Notes: generated by a model from the letters alone, not told the origin. DNA of 64,000 nucleotides from Oribacterium sp. C9 (GCF_002007235.1 NZ_MUHW01000022.1:1-64000); one strand, 5' to 3'. Positions 34,535-44,007 are shown, numbered from the stretch's first letter. Numbers and translations: made by a program.

Positions 34535-36652
34535 CTATCTCATCAATGCTATCTGATCGATCTCACCTGAGATCCAGTGGAAAGTTCCTACAGCATATTC
34601 CGTCTGCCCGTCAGTTGAGATATAGAACTCATCAAATTCGATCATCGCATCATCAGTCCTGCAGACGGCAGTTCCCTCCAGATCATCATAGCTTCCCTTG
34701 AAAGTAGTATGTCCGGTTTCCGTTATCGTCTTTTTGGAGACAGGATCGATAAAATACTTCCAGTTTAAGGTGATGTTGAACTTGTTGCCCTTTGTATCGA
34801 CAGTAGCATTGAGATATCTCTCACCGTCAGAACCGTAATCTCCGTCCTTCGTGAACATGAACGCCTTCCAGCCTCCGTTCAGCGCCGCCTGCTCATCTGT
34901 TATTCTCCTCGCAAGCTTCTTATCGGTGATGACACGACCGTTTTCACGTCCATTGTTCAGCACATAGTCATAGAACCAGTCAAAATCGAGGGCACGCGCA
35001 TCTTCGCTTGTAGAAAGCTCATCGGCTATTTCCCTCTGCTCTGACTCTGAAAGTACTTCTGAAGTAGTATTACCTCCTGATTTATCATACTTTGACTTCT
35101 TCTGATCCCACGCTCCGTCCTTTCCGACATAATATCCGTCAGGAGTGTAGCCATCCGTAAGCATAAATCCGTTTTCATCAACGTAGTAGTAGACATTCTT
35201 ATGGAGTATCCAGCTGTTCTTCACCAGCTTTTTGTCCTTCTCATACATCCACTCAGATCCTACCTGCTTCCACTTTCCTCCGGAAACCGTCGGGATCTCC
35301 ACCTTGGTCTCGGCTTCATCCTCTTCCTGCATATTCTTTTTTGTCAATGCTTCTGCCTTTTTGCCGAGAGCATCCGAATCTAGCTGACCCTTATAATCAT
35401 TATCCTCCCCGGAATCGTCTGCTTCCTCTTCATCCTCATCCAGAGTACTTTTTTTCTTCTCTGATAAAGAGTCAATGACTTCCCTTTCCTCCTTCGCAAA
35501 TTCCTCTGAAGTCTTGTGAACCACGAAGTCTCCCTGCATGACCACATCCACTTCATTCATAGAAAGCTCCAGGAAGAAATTTCCCGCTATGAGCCTGTCA
35601 TCTCCATCAGTACAGTAGGCACCGATGTGCTCCAGCTTCATCTTACCCATGCTTCCGTCATCAACCTCCTCTTCCTTATCGATGCGGGCATGATAGACTC
35701 CATTCGAAGGCATGGTGATCATCAGAGCATTTATCTCCTCCGGTGTAAACTCCTTAGGATTATCATATTCATCACTTTCAAAGGTGGACTTCCTTCCCAT
35801 CATGGGCCAGGATATGCTCCACTGACCGTCCTCTTCGATTTCCAGCTCACACTCTACCGGGGATTTAAGCATCTCATTTAGCGCCTTGATAGCCTCCTCT
35901 GTGACACCGTCCATCTTTTCGTAGCCTTCTATCCTGGTCATCTGGATCTCGCCCTTATACTCACCGATGAGATCCCATAACATGGCATCCGTCTTTACCT
36001 CTGCGCCATCTGGGAGCTTTATATTTGCGAGATCTCCGGTAGCCTTCGAAGCTGTAGTCTCCTCAACCTCTTCCCCGTTTTCTCTGCTTCCTCTGCTTTC
36101 ATCCTCAACCTCAGTCTCGATGACAGCCTCTGTTGTCTCATCTGTATCTTTGGACTTTCCTTTGGTGAAACCTTTGATCACAAATACGGCTATCACGATA
36201 GCGACAACTATCGCCACTATTCCCAGTAGAAGAAAAATGATCTTGGGAAAACCTCCGCTGTTCTTAGGAGGCATACCTCCTCCACCATAACCTCCGGTCT
36301 GTGGTCTCTGGAAGGAACCCTGCCCCATATTCGATCCGGGATAAGCTCCCTGTCCGTAACTTCCCGAAGATCCAGACGGACCGGTATAGGAACCGCTTCC
36401 CTGGGTATTACCACTCCATCCGCCATTTCCGAAGCTTCCGGAATTTGCATTTCCGCCATTATAACTTCCACTATTTACATTTCCGGTATTAACATATCCG
36501 GTTTTTGATGCTTCATAGACATTATTTCCCCGGGAGGTCTCACCAGGTGCTTTAGGGACTTCTGATTCAGGAATCATCTCCGCACCGCATTCCGGACAGA
36601 ACCTTGCATCATCATCCATGGGGGAACCACAATTTGTACAGAATACGCTCAT
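34535..36652 (-). CDS. Zinc-ribbon membrane protein with Gly/Asn/Ser linker and wall-binding-like repeat
   Basis: A 705-residue protein. One zinc ribbon (CTNCGSPMDDDARFCPECG, residues 5-23) is followed by a Gly/Ser/Asn-rich linker (to about 130), a membrane helix (IIFLLLGIVAIVVAIVIAVFVI) and a long acidic external part. Around residues 470-530 a pattern of W and Y with GW/GY turns (GSEWMYEKDKKLVKNSWI, YYYVDENGFM) resembles cell-wall-binding repeats. The architecture mirrors the gene at 30917-34462, which begins 73 bases downstream, so the two probably act together at the cell envelope. Function is unknown. Confidence 0.65.
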   Translation of the reverse strand: MSVFCTNCGSPMDDDARFCPECGAEMIPESEVPKAPGETSRGNNVYEASKTGYVNTGNVNSGSYNGGNANSGSFGNGGWSGNTQGSGSYTGPSGSSGSYGQGAYPGSNMGQGSFQRPQTGGYGGGGMPPKNSGGFPKIIFLLLGIVAIVVAIVIAVFVIKGFTKGKSKDTDETTEAVIETEVEDESRGSRENGEEVEETTASKATGDLANIKLPDGAEVKTDAMLWDLIGEYKGEIQMTRIEGYEKMDGVTEEAIKALNEMLKSPVECELEIEEDGQWSISWPMMGRKSTFESDEYDNPKEFTPEEINALMITMPSNGVYHARIDKEEEVDDGSMGKMKLEHIGAYCTDGDDRLIAGNFFLELSMNEVDVVMQGDFVVHKTSEEFAKEEREVIDSLSEKKKSTLDEDEEEADDSGEDNDYKGQLDSDALGKKAEALTKKNMQEEDEAETKVEIPTVSGGKWKQVGSEWMYEKDKKLVKNSWILHKNVYYYVDENGFMLTDGYTPDGYYVGKDGAWDQKKSKYDKSGGNTTSEVLSESEQREIADELSTSEDARALDFDWFYDYVLNNGRENGRVITDKKLARRITDEQAALNGGWKAFMFTKDGDYGSDGERYLNATVDTKGNKFNITLNWKYFIDPVSKKTITETGHTTFKGSYDDLEGTAVCRTDDAMIEFDEFYISTDGQTEYAVGTFHWISGEIDQIALMR

Positions 36653-36730
36653 ATGTTCTCTCCTCTCTGCATCGCATACACTATAAGTTTATTTCGTCAA
36701 AAACATTCATCATTATCAGTATTCTGCAAC

Positions 36731-36761
36731 AAAAAGTGAGTGCCGTATTCACGGCACTCAC
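36731..36761 (-). terminator. Terminator after the cytidylate-kinase-like gene
   Basis: A perfect 11-bp stem (GTGAGTGCCGT 36736-36746, ACGGCACTCAC 36751-36761) with a four-base loop is followed on the minus strand by TTTTTG. It lies 80 bases past the stop. Confidence 0.82.
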
Positions 36762-36841
36762 CTCCAATCTCCACGGTCCTCTTATAGCTCATAAATCCCT
36801 TAAATCTTTAAGACCCACACCTGATCAGCTAATAAAGACCA

Positions 36842-37468
36842 CTATTCTTTTTCCTCAGTTTTTCCATCCTTAACAACGTTCTTTGTCTTACAGATGTCAA
36901 AGATGATATCAACGCAGTTATCTACTCCGAGGGTTCCCGTATCGAGGGTAATGTCATAGTTCTGACACTTGCCCCATTCCTGCTCGGTATAGTATCTGTA
37001 ATTGAACTTACGCTTTTTATCTACGTCCTTCAGCATCTTCTCAGTATGCTCAGGATCCTTATAGATACGGGTGATACGGTCTCTTCTGCATTCATAGCTT
37101 GCGTGAATGAATACATTGAGAACATCATTCCTCTCCTTAAGGATATAATCCGCGCAGCGTCCGACTATAACGCAGGGCCCCTTTCCCACGAGCTCAAGGA
37201 TGACCTCTCTCTGCTTTGACCAGAGATAATCCTCAGGACTCATACCGTAGCTGTTACGTGCCGAGAATGAATACTCGATCCAGTTTTTAGCATTGGCATA
37301 CTCGCCCTGCTTCTTTACGTATTCTTCAGCAAAGCCTGTCTTAAACGCTGTCTGCTCGATGATTTCCTTATCATAAAACGGTATTCCAAGCTTATCTGCC
37401 AGCTTCTTGCCGACCTCACGTCCACCTGAACCATATTCTCTTGAAATCGTTACATAGTTAATGCTCAT
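36842..37468 (-). CDS. Cytidylate kinase-like family protein
   Basis: A 208-residue P-loop protein of the cytidylate-kinase-like group (PF13189), widespread in clostridia. The N-terminal phosphate-binding loop reads ISREYGSGGREVGKKLA, GRCADYIL is the second strand, and IHASYECRRDRITRIY carries the lid arginines. The substrate has not been shown for this branch, so nucleotide kinase activity is a family-level guess. It is about 60 bases downstream of the PAP2 gene on the same strand. Confidence 0.8.
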   Translation of the reverse strand: MSINYVTISREYGSGGREVGKKLADKLGIPFYDKEIIEQTAFKTGFAEEYVKKQGEYANAKNWIEYSFSARNSYGMSPEDYLWSKQREVILELVGKGPCVIVGRCADYILKERNDVLNVFIHASYECRRDRITRIYKDPEHTEKMLKDVDKKRKFNYRYYTEQEWGKCQNYDITLDTGTLGVDNCVDIIFDICKTKNVVKDGKTEEKE

Positions 37469-37527
37469 ACTGTCACCTTCTTCCTCTTAAGAATATTCCT
37501 GATTTCATTTTAACATCAGGGTTTTAT

Positions 37528-38184
37528 TCATTCAACATTTCTGAAAAACTTTTCCCACACTCCCCAGAGTACTACGCTCATGATGAAGCCAAGAGCCACA
37601 TCCACGATGGAATGCTGCTTGATAAAAACTGTTGAAATGCAGATGAGCACCGCCACCACGGTTTCCATATTTTTATACCTGGTCTTTATATAGCTGCACT
37701 GTCTCACCACTATATCGATAGCAACAGTGCTGGAAACATGCATGCTGGGGCAGACATTACGGGGAGGGTCAATGCTTCTTAACCAGAGCACTCCCATTGA
37801 AAATATGTCTGTGCCCTCCAGTGTTTCTCTCAGCTCAAGTCCGTTCGGCCACAATGTATATACCACCATGCAGATAGTATACCCTCCGAAGAGAATAAAG
37901 CAGAGCTTCAGGAAATCCCTTCTGGTACCTGAAAAAAGAAAGAACAAAAGAGCACCCGGAAACAGCAGCCACCAGAAACCGTAGGGAACAAAAAAAGCCG
38001 GGATCGTAGGTATCATTCTGTCCAGCGGTATCTCAATGATACGAACAGAATCAAGCGGCACCTCCCTGAGCTGAAGAAGCGCAAAATACAAAAGATATAC
38101 AGGCAGATACAGGAGCCACAGGGCATATCTGTTCTCATCTATAAATTTAACAGGGGATGTAACAAAACTTCTTACTCTTTCCAT
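37528..38184 (-). CDS. PAP2-superfamily membrane phosphatase
   Basis: A 218-residue membrane protein with five or six helices. It carries the PAP2 catalytic motifs CPSMHVSSTVAI (SxMH, His) and KQHSIVDVALG (the nucleophile His-x-x-x-Asp). Enzymes of this type dephosphorylate lipid phosphates such as undecaprenyl pyrophosphate or phosphatidic acid, or join inositol to lipids. The ATG at 38184 is chosen because AAAGGA lies seven bases upstream; the longer frame to 38247 lacks a site. Confidence 0.8.
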   Translation of the reverse strand: MERVRSFVTSPVKFIDENRYALWLLYLPVYLLYFALLQLREVPLDSVRIIEIPLDRMIPTIPAFFVPYGFWWLLFPGALLFFLFSGTRRDFLKLCFILFGGYTICMVVYTLWPNGLELRETLEGTDIFSMGVLWLRSIDPPRNVCPSMHVSSTVAIDIVVRQCSYIKTRYKNMETVVAVLICISTVFIKQHSIVDVALGFIMSVVLWGVWEKFFRNVE

Positions 38185-38274
38185 AATTTGATCCTTTTTG
38201 AATTTCAGCCGAAGGTCGATATCGGATCGCTTCGCGCTGCGACTCATTCCATTCTATAACGAAAAATCCCGAAA

Positions 38275-38317
38275 TAAAAGAAGATCGTACCCCACTTCAT
38301 GGTAAGGATACGATCTT
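38275..38317 (-). terminator. Terminator of the second ABC exporter operon
   Basis: The stem AAGATCGTA/TACGATCTT (38281-38289 with 38309-38317) is followed on the minus strand by CTTTTATTT. It lies 10 bases after the stop at 38327. Confidence 0.8.
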
Positions 38318-38326
38318 TATTTTCTG

Positions 38327-40105
38327 TCAGCTTGCAGCGAACTGGCTGTTATACAGTGTGGAATAGAATCCTCCACGGGCGAGAAGCTCCTCATGCTTGC
38401 CCTGCTCGATGATGTTTCCGTCCTTCAGAACCAGAATGAGATCTGCATTTCTGATAGTGGAAAGTCGATGGGCAACTATGAAGGAGGTTCTTCCCTCCAT
38501 CATACTGTCAAATGCCTGCTGTATATGAAGCTCGGTTCTGGTATCGATGGATGAAGTCGCTTCATCCAGAATAAGCATTGGCGGAAGCCTGAGCATAAGT
38601 CTCGCGATACAAAGAAGCTGCTTCTGTCCCTGACTGAGTGAACCTCCGTCCTCTCCGAGGACTGTGTCATAGCCCTGAGGAAGCCTTCTGATGAAGCCGT
38701 CACAGTGAGCCTTCTTCGCTGCTGCAACGATCTCTTCCATGGTGGCATCCGGCTTTCCGTATGCGATATTTCTCCTTATGGTAGTCGCCTTAAGCCATGT
38801 CTCCTGAAGCACCATGCCGAAATTGTTTCTGAGACTTTCTCTGGTGACCTCTCTGTTATCATGACCGTCAACCTTGATGCAGCCCTGATCCGGCTCATAG
38901 AATCTCATGAGAAGATTTATGAGGGTGGACTTTCCGCAGCCTGTAGGACCAACGATGGCAACGGTCTCACCCGGATTTACATGGATGTTGAGATCTGTGA
39001 GAAGCTCCTTATTTTTGACATAGGAGAACCAGAGATGCTCTATATTCACTTCTCCCTTGAGAGTCTCACCCTCACCGAGAACAGCAGCATCGGGAGCATC
39101 CGGCACCATCGCCTTCTCGTCGATTACCTCAAAAACTCTTGAAGCCGATGCGATGGCATTCTGAAGCTCTGTGGCCACACCTGAAATTTCATTAAATGGC
39201 TTAGTGTACTGGTTAGCGTAACTAAGGAATGACACCAGCTCACCAACTGTAATCAGTGCCTTTATGGCCATGAATGCTCCGCTGACGCCAACTGCCGCAT
39301 ATACTATGTTGTTCACGCATCTTGTGGCAGGATTCACAAGTGAAGATACAAATACTGCCTTGAAGCTGTAGCCTGACAGCTTTTCATTAATGCTTTCAAA
39401 CTGCTCCTGAGCCTTCTTTTCATGTGAAAATGCCTTAACCACCTTCAGATTTCCCAGCATCTCCTCTGTGAAAGCCGTGATATCTCCTCTGCTTTCAGAC
39501 TGACGCTTAAAGAGGCTGTAGGTGCTCTTGGCGATAAGACTTGCCACCACGAAGCTTAGTGGAGTCAGCACGATAACAAGCATCGTGATGACAGGCTCAA
39601 TGTAAAACATAAATCCAAGGGTTCCGAGAATGGTAAGCACACCCGTAAAAAGCTGTGTGAATCCCATGAGAAGTCCCTGGGAGAACTGATCGATATCCGT
39701 AATGATACGGCTTGTAAGGTCGCCTGCAGGGTGCTTGTCAAGGTAGCTTACCGGAAGCTCCTCCACATGATTAAAGGCCTTTGTTCTTATATCCTCCACA
39801 ACTCTGAAGGTAACCACGTTGTTGATGTGGTTCATGAGCCACTGGGCAAGTGCCGTCAGGACTATAAGGATCGCCATAAGTCTCAGAGTGCTGAGGAGCT
39901 TTGTCCAGTCAACCTCACCCTTTCCAACGATGGTATCCACCGCAGAACCTGTGAGAATCGGAAGGTACAGAGTCAGCACTACAGTCACTGCCGCAAGAAT
40001 TATGGACAGGACAACGAGATGCATGTACTTCTTTATATAACGAAGGATTCGTCCTATGGTACGACGGTCTTCCGCCGTCATCTTTCTTGGTTTCCCTTTA
40101 GCCAT
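38327..40105 (-). CDS. Second heterodimeric ABC exporter, subunit with canonical Walker B
   Basis: A 592-residue half-transporter with a six-helix membrane domain and a nucleotide-binding domain. Walker A is GPTGCGKST, Walker B is LILDEATSSID with the catalytic Glu, the switch region is AHRLSTI, and the signature is LSQGQ. The start is taken as the ATG at 40105 (AAAGGAGG upstream), which overlaps the TGA of the partner gene by one base. This repeats the asymmetric arrangement of the exporter at 27-30.6 kb, so the region holds two paralogous pairs. Confidence 0.88.
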   Translation of the reverse strand: MAKGKPRKMTAEDRRTIGRILRYIKKYMHLVVLSIILAAVTVVLTLYLPILTGSAVDTIVGKGEVDWTKLLSTLRLMAILIVLTALAQWLMNHINNVVTFRVVEDIRTKAFNHVEELPVSYLDKHPAGDLTSRIITDIDQFSQGLLMGFTQLFTGVLTILGTLGFMFYIEPVITMLVIVLTPLSFVVASLIAKSTYSLFKRQSESRGDITAFTEEMLGNLKVVKAFSHEKKAQEQFESINEKLSGYSFKAVFVSSLVNPATRCVNNIVYAAVGVSGAFMAIKALITVGELVSFLSYANQYTKPFNEISGVATELQNAIASASRVFEVIDEKAMVPDAPDAAVLGEGETLKGEVNIEHLWFSYVKNKELLTDLNIHVNPGETVAIVGPTGCGKSTLINLLMRFYEPDQGCIKVDGHDNREVTRESLRNNFGMVLQETWLKATTIRRNIAYGKPDATMEEIVAAAKKAHCDGFIRRLPQGYDTVLGEDGGSLSQGQKQLLCIARLMLRLPPMLILDEATSSIDTRTELHIQQAFDSMMEGRTSFIVAHRLSTIRNADLILVLKDGNIIEQGKHEELLARGGFYSTLYNSQFAAS

Positions 40106-42078
40106 CACTCTGCCTCCTTTCCGTTTTCTGCCAATGTCTCTGCCTTGTCTGCACTCACTTCGCTTTTTTCAGAATCTACAGAACCGGTTCTGGTTTCAGG
40201 CTTTGCCACTGCGTTGCTGTTTTCGGCTGAGGCATTTTTTGAATCTCCGGAGCGATGTCCGGCCTCATCCTTATTAAGCTGTGAAAGACAGATTTCCTTA
40301 TAAACCTCGCAGGATTCGAAAAGCTCATCGTGGGTTCCGATACCCGCTACCTTACCGTCATCAAGAACTATTATCCTGTCTGAATTCCTGACTGTTGAAA
40401 CTCTCTGTGAAATGATGAATACAGTCATGTTCTCAGTGTCATGCTTTATGGCTTTACGAAGAGCAGCATCAGTTGCAAAATCAAGAGCCGATGCAGAGTC
40501 ATCGAGAATAAGTATCTCAGGTTTTCTCACAACAGCTCTTGCTATGGCAAGTCTCTGCTTCTGTCCCCCTGAGAAGTTTCTTCCCTCCTGCTCAACAGGA
40601 AGCTCAAGCCCCTGGCCCTTCTCCTCTACGAAGTCAAAAGCCTGGGCAGTCCTGAGGGCAGCGTAAATCTCTTCATCACCGGCATCTTCCTTGCCCCACT
40701 GCATGTTTTCACGGAGTGTTCCGCGGAACAGCACGCTTCTCTGGGGAACGATGCCTATCTTGTTTCTGAGTTCAGAAAGACCATAGCTCTTAACAGGGCG
40801 CCCATCGATATCTATCTCACCTTTTGTTGCATCGTAAAATCTCGGAATAAGATTTATGAGAGTCGACTTACCGGCACCTGTACCGCCGATAACACCGATG
40901 GTCTCTCCGGGCATGGCTTCAAATGTGATATCGGAAAGGGCAGGATCAGCACCTTCTGTATAGGCAAAATCCACGTTTCTGAAGGAAACCTTGGATGATC
41001 TGCCACTTGGAGCATTTGATTTTAAATCCTCCATTGAAGTCCCCTTCGAGGTTCTCATATCAAGCTTAGACTCATCAGAATCTGCCTTCCAAGCCACTGA
41101 AGCCCCGGCAGAAACATTGGCAGGCTCCTGAACACTGGGCTTTATGCTGAAAACGCCGTCGATTCTGTTCATACTTGCCATGGCGCGGGTTATCTGGATC
41201 ACAAGGTTCGCAAGCTTTATGAGCTCCACAAGAATCTGTGACATATAGTTTACGAGGGCCACAAGTCCACCCTGGGTAAGGGTGCCAATGTCTACAAACC
41301 GCGCTCCACGGTAGATGAGATAAACCACCGCAAGGTTTATGATCACATAAGTCACAGGGTTGAGAAGCGCAGAGATACGTCCTACGCTGACCTGCATCTC
41401 AGTAAGTCTGTCGTTTTCTCTCTTGAACTGCTCTATCTCCGAAGCCTGACGATTGAAGGCCCTGACAACTCTTACACCGAGAAGATTCTCACGGGTTGTC
41501 TTCATGATCTTATCAAGCTGTGCCTGATTGTTTTTGTACATAGGCGCAGTTGTAAGGATGATGCCGAAAACTACCGCAAACAGTATGGCGATAGTCATCG
41601 CAAAGATAAGTCCGGCTTTAACATTGATGGTAAAAGCCATAACCATGGCACCGAAAACGATGAATGGTGAACGCATGAAAAGACGAAGGGCCATGTTGAC
41701 ACCGCTTTCCACCGCATTGATATCAGAAGTCATTCTGGTGATAAGGGTGCTGGTTCCCAGTGTGTCAATGTCTCTGTAGGAAAGTGTGTTTATATGCCTG
41801 AAAAGATCATTTCTCAGACCCTTTCCGGTATGTATGGCAACCTTTGCGGCAAAGAACTGGGCCGTAAAGGAACAGGTAAGACCGATGGCCGCAAGAAGCA
41901 GCAAAAGTCCGCCCATCTTTAATACATATCCCGTATCACCGTTTTTTATTCCGGTGTCGATCATGCTGGATATAACCATAGGTACCAAAAGGTCGAAACA
42001 GGCTTCCAGACACTTGAACAGCGGCGCAAGCACAGCTTTTACCTTGTAATCTTTAATGTAAGATAACAGTCTCTTCAC
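40105..42078 (-). CDS. Second heterodimeric ABC exporter, subunit with degenerate ATP site
   Basis: A 657-residue half-transporter. Walker A is GGTGAGKST, the signature is FSGGQ, Walker B ends in LILDDSASALD (Asp for Glu), and the switch reads SQRVSTV (Gln for His), as expected for the non-catalytic half. A linker insert (about 325-360) and a Ser/Glu/Lys-rich C-terminal tail of about 60 residues are unusual. The start codon is GTG with GGAGGT nearby. It is the first gene of the pair, behind a promoter with an inverted repeat in its spacer. Confidence 0.88.
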   Translation of the reverse strand: MKRLLSYIKDYKVKAVLAPLFKCLEACFDLLVPMVISSMIDTGIKNGDTGYVLKMGGLLLLLAAIGLTCSFTAQFFAAKVAIHTGKGLRNDLFRHINTLSYRDIDTLGTSTLITRMTSDINAVESGVNMALRLFMRSPFIVFGAMVMAFTINVKAGLIFAMTIAILFAVVFGIILTTAPMYKNNQAQLDKIMKTTRENLLGVRVVRAFNRQASEIEQFKRENDRLTEMQVSVGRISALLNPVTYVIINLAVVYLIYRGARFVDIGTLTQGGLVALVNYMSQILVELIKLANLVIQITRAMASMNRIDGVFSIKPSVQEPANVSAGASVAWKADSDESKLDMRTSKGTSMEDLKSNAPSGRSSKVSFRNVDFAYTEGADPALSDITFEAMPGETIGVIGGTGAGKSTLINLIPRFYDATKGEIDIDGRPVKSYGLSELRNKIGIVPQRSVLFRGTLRENMQWGKEDAGDEEIYAALRTAQAFDFVEEKGQGLELPVEQEGRNFSGGQKQRLAIARAVVRKPEILILDDSASALDFATDAALRKAIKHDTENMTVFIISQRVSTVRNSDRIIVLDDGKVAGIGTHDELFESCEVYKEICLSQLNKDEAGHRSGDSKNASAENSNAVAKPETRTGSVDSEKSEVSADKAETLAENGKEAE

Positions 42079-42105
42079 AAATTACCTCCAAATGATGTAT
42101 TCCTG

Positions 42106-42143
42106 TAACAAAACAGGTCCGCCGCGGTTCCCCGCAGCAGACC
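42106..42143 (-). promoter_or_regulatory. 5'-terminal hairpin in the leader of the second ABC exporter operon
   Basis: GGTCTGCTGCGG pairs with CCGCGGCGGACC (42116-42127 with 42132-42143, two wobbles), followed on the minus strand by TGTTTTGTTA. The predicted transcription start falls at or just before the stem, so it caps the 5' end and lies about 30 bases before the GTG. It may act as an attenuator or RNA-stabilising hairpin, or as terminator of the gene ending at 42243. Confidence 0.55.
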
Positions 42144-42144
42144 C

Positions 42145-42173
42145 ATTATACTCCCTTTGTCAAGGGATGTCAC
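42145..42173 (-). promoter_or_regulatory. Promoter with operator-like inverted repeat in its spacer
   Basis: GTGACA (42168-42173), a 17-base spacer and a perfect TATAAT (42145-42150) form the promoter of the exporter operon. The spacer holds TCCCTT-GACA-AAGGGA (42152-42167, minus-strand reading), a 6-bp-arm inverted repeat positioned for a repressor or activator. Confidence 0.65.
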
Positions 42174-42242
42174 TTTCGCCCAAAAATAGCCCGATATATA
42201 AACCGTCCTTCCGTTTATGCCACACTAATTACTTTATAAAAA

Positions 42243-43301
42243 TCAGCTAAAATCAATTCCCACGACAGTATCATCATCCTTGTAAATTGTAATTATAAGT
42301 GTAGTCCTCGCCGACATATTACCTTTATGTTTAAATTTTTCACCCCATCTGGAATTATGATAATCTTCCCCCAGCACCAGATAGTCATGAATAACGGAAG
42401 TACAATAGTCAGTAGCAGTGAACAACGGTCCTTCATCAAACAAATCATCATTTCCGCCAGACACATTATTATAGCCCACAGCTACACCATCCGAATAAGT
42501 ATAATAATTACCTCCATCTTTGACTTTTAATTCTAGCGGTTTCAGATTATATGCAGATCTAGCAATATTAAGATATCTCAGAAAATCTCTTATATACTGA
42601 TCTCGAATGAGCGCATCATTTGTTACCCCTTTTTTCTTCAACCTACCATAAGTATCAGAATAACCAATTGATGTACGATACACAGGATTTTCAAAGCGAT
42701 AAAGAATTTGCATTACATCATAATTATAATAGGGCTGACCATCATAGCTATTGTTGAATATGATATTTTTTATATCGTCATCAGTAAGTGAATACACATC
42801 CACATAACCACTTTCCGGAGTGTACTGTTTTATAAGATTAATAGTTTGATCAGATAACTCCTTGGAAAAATACTTGTCGGTTTCAAGCCATAAATCTTCC
42901 TTTGACTGTACATTATAAGACATGGTAGTTTTATTTGAGACTTTGGATTTTCTATTATTTTCCTTTTCTTTAGCTATTTTTTTGCCCTCTTCTGTATCTT
43001 GGAATTCCACATAATTAGTCACACTAACAGAACTTGCAGGAACATAACCAAAATCACCAACATAAACTCCATCCGGTGTATACTGATTCTTAAGTTTCTT
43101 TCCTTCTTCATACCAATATGCAAATGAACCATTAGAATCATTATTTTCATAAGTCTGACTGCCATCTTTTGACTTGACTTTTGCAAAATCCTGCCAGGTA
43201 TAATGCACCCATCCAGTATAAGCAAAAGCTGCAAAGTTAAAAAGGCGCGCTGATAATACCATCGATAGTATCATCAAGATATACTTCTTAGTTTTCTTCA
43301 T
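42243..43301 (-). CDS. Secreted protein of unknown function (AT-rich islet)
   Basis: A 352-residue exported protein with signal peptide YILMILSMVLSARLFNFAAFA. An N-terminal part contains one wall-binding-like turn (GSFAYWYEEGKKLKNQYTPDGVYVGDFG), similar to repeats in the next two genes and in the protein at 34.5 kb. The C-terminal 170 residues (DFLRYLNIARSAYNLKPLEL... VIHDYLVLGEDYHN) faintly recall a CAP-like domain, but I cannot confirm this. Base composition is visibly more AT-rich than in the flanking genes. It is the last of three co-oriented secreted-protein genes. Confidence 0.6.
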   Translation of the reverse strand: MKKTKKYILMILSMVLSARLFNFAAFAYTGWVHYTWQDFAKVKSKDGSQTYENNDSNGSFAYWYEEGKKLKNQYTPDGVYVGDFGYVPASSVSVTNYVEFQDTEEGKKIAKEKENNRKSKVSNKTTMSYNVQSKEDLWLETDKYFSKELSDQTINLIKQYTPESGYVDVYSLTDDDIKNIIFNNSYDGQPYYNYDVMQILYRFENPVYRTSIGYSDTYGRLKKKGVTNDALIRDQYIRDFLRYLNIARSAYNLKPLELKVKDGGNYYTYSDGVAVGYNNVSGGNDDLFDEGPLFTATDYCTSVIHDYLVLGEDYHNSRWGEKFKHKGNMSARTTLIITIYKDDDTVVGIDFS

Positions 43302-43341
43302 ACCATAATCTCTCTTTACATGTTCCTCTTGTAACTAGTTA

Positions 43342-44007
43342 CTATTTCCAAAAATTCTGAATGAATGCCTCATGTTCTTCTATGCTCTCATACCAACATA
43401 TCGCACCATATTCACTATTTTCACGCATTCCATAAATCCTACCATCCGAGGCGGCAAACAATAAGAATCGATCGCCACTATCATCCGGAACATCTGAAAT
43501 AAAAGAATCCGCCGAATCATTATCTAGCGACGACATTCCATAATACGTATATGATTCAGAATTTGTAGTGCCAGACCATGAGTCATCTTCACTAACCATC
43601 AACTTATCCCCTTGAATGGTAATAGTCACTCTTGATGTATAATCACCATTTGTCGCATCAGCAAGTGTATATATTCCATCAGTCCAAACGCGAGCATTTG
43701 ATAACTGATTCATTGAGTTTTTCTGTTGTACGACTCCATCTTTTATCCATGCACCTCTTTTATCTACAGTATGCCCATCCGGTGTAGTGGTATCCTCAAG
43801 AAGCCAGCCATTCTCATCAAAGTAATAGCATTCAGCTATACCATCAGCATCACCGTCTATCCATTCCCATCCTGATTTTACATAAGAACCATCATCATTA
43901 AGATAGTACCATCCTTCGGAACCTTTACCCCAACTTCCGGCGAAGGATGTCACAGTCAATGTAATAATTATTCCAATAGTGGTCATAAAAATTTTATTCT
44001 TTTTCAT
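43342..44007 (-). CDS. Secreted protein with cell-wall-binding-like repeats
   Basis: A 221-residue exported protein. A short signal peptide (IFMTTIGIIITLTVTSFAG) is followed by repeats of the choline/wall-binding type (EGWYYLNDDGSYVKSGWEWI, CYYFDENGWLLEDTTTPDG, KRGAWIKDG) over residues 25-95. The remainder is beta-rich, without a family I recognise (GIYTLADATNGDYTSRVTITIQG). It is the middle gene of the three secreted-protein genes behind the poly-G promoter. Confidence 0.65.
   Translation of the reverse strand: MKKNKIFMTTIGIIITLTVTSFAGSWGKGSEGWYYLNDDGSYVKSGWEWIDGDADGIAECYYFDENGWLLEDTTTPDGHTVDKRGAWIKDGVVQQKNSMNQLSNARVWTDGIYTLADATNGDYTSRVTITIQGDKLMVSEDDSWSGTTNSESYTYYGMSSLDNDSADSFISDVPDDSGDRFLLFAASDGRIYGMRENSEYGAICWYESIEEHEAFIQNFWK

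Noticed and set aside
42145-42167. TTGACA seven bases before TATAAT at the exporter promoter
   Set aside because: The spacing is far too short for a -35/-10 pair; the GTGACA 17 bases upstream is the better -35, and the TTGACA belongs to the inverted repeat.
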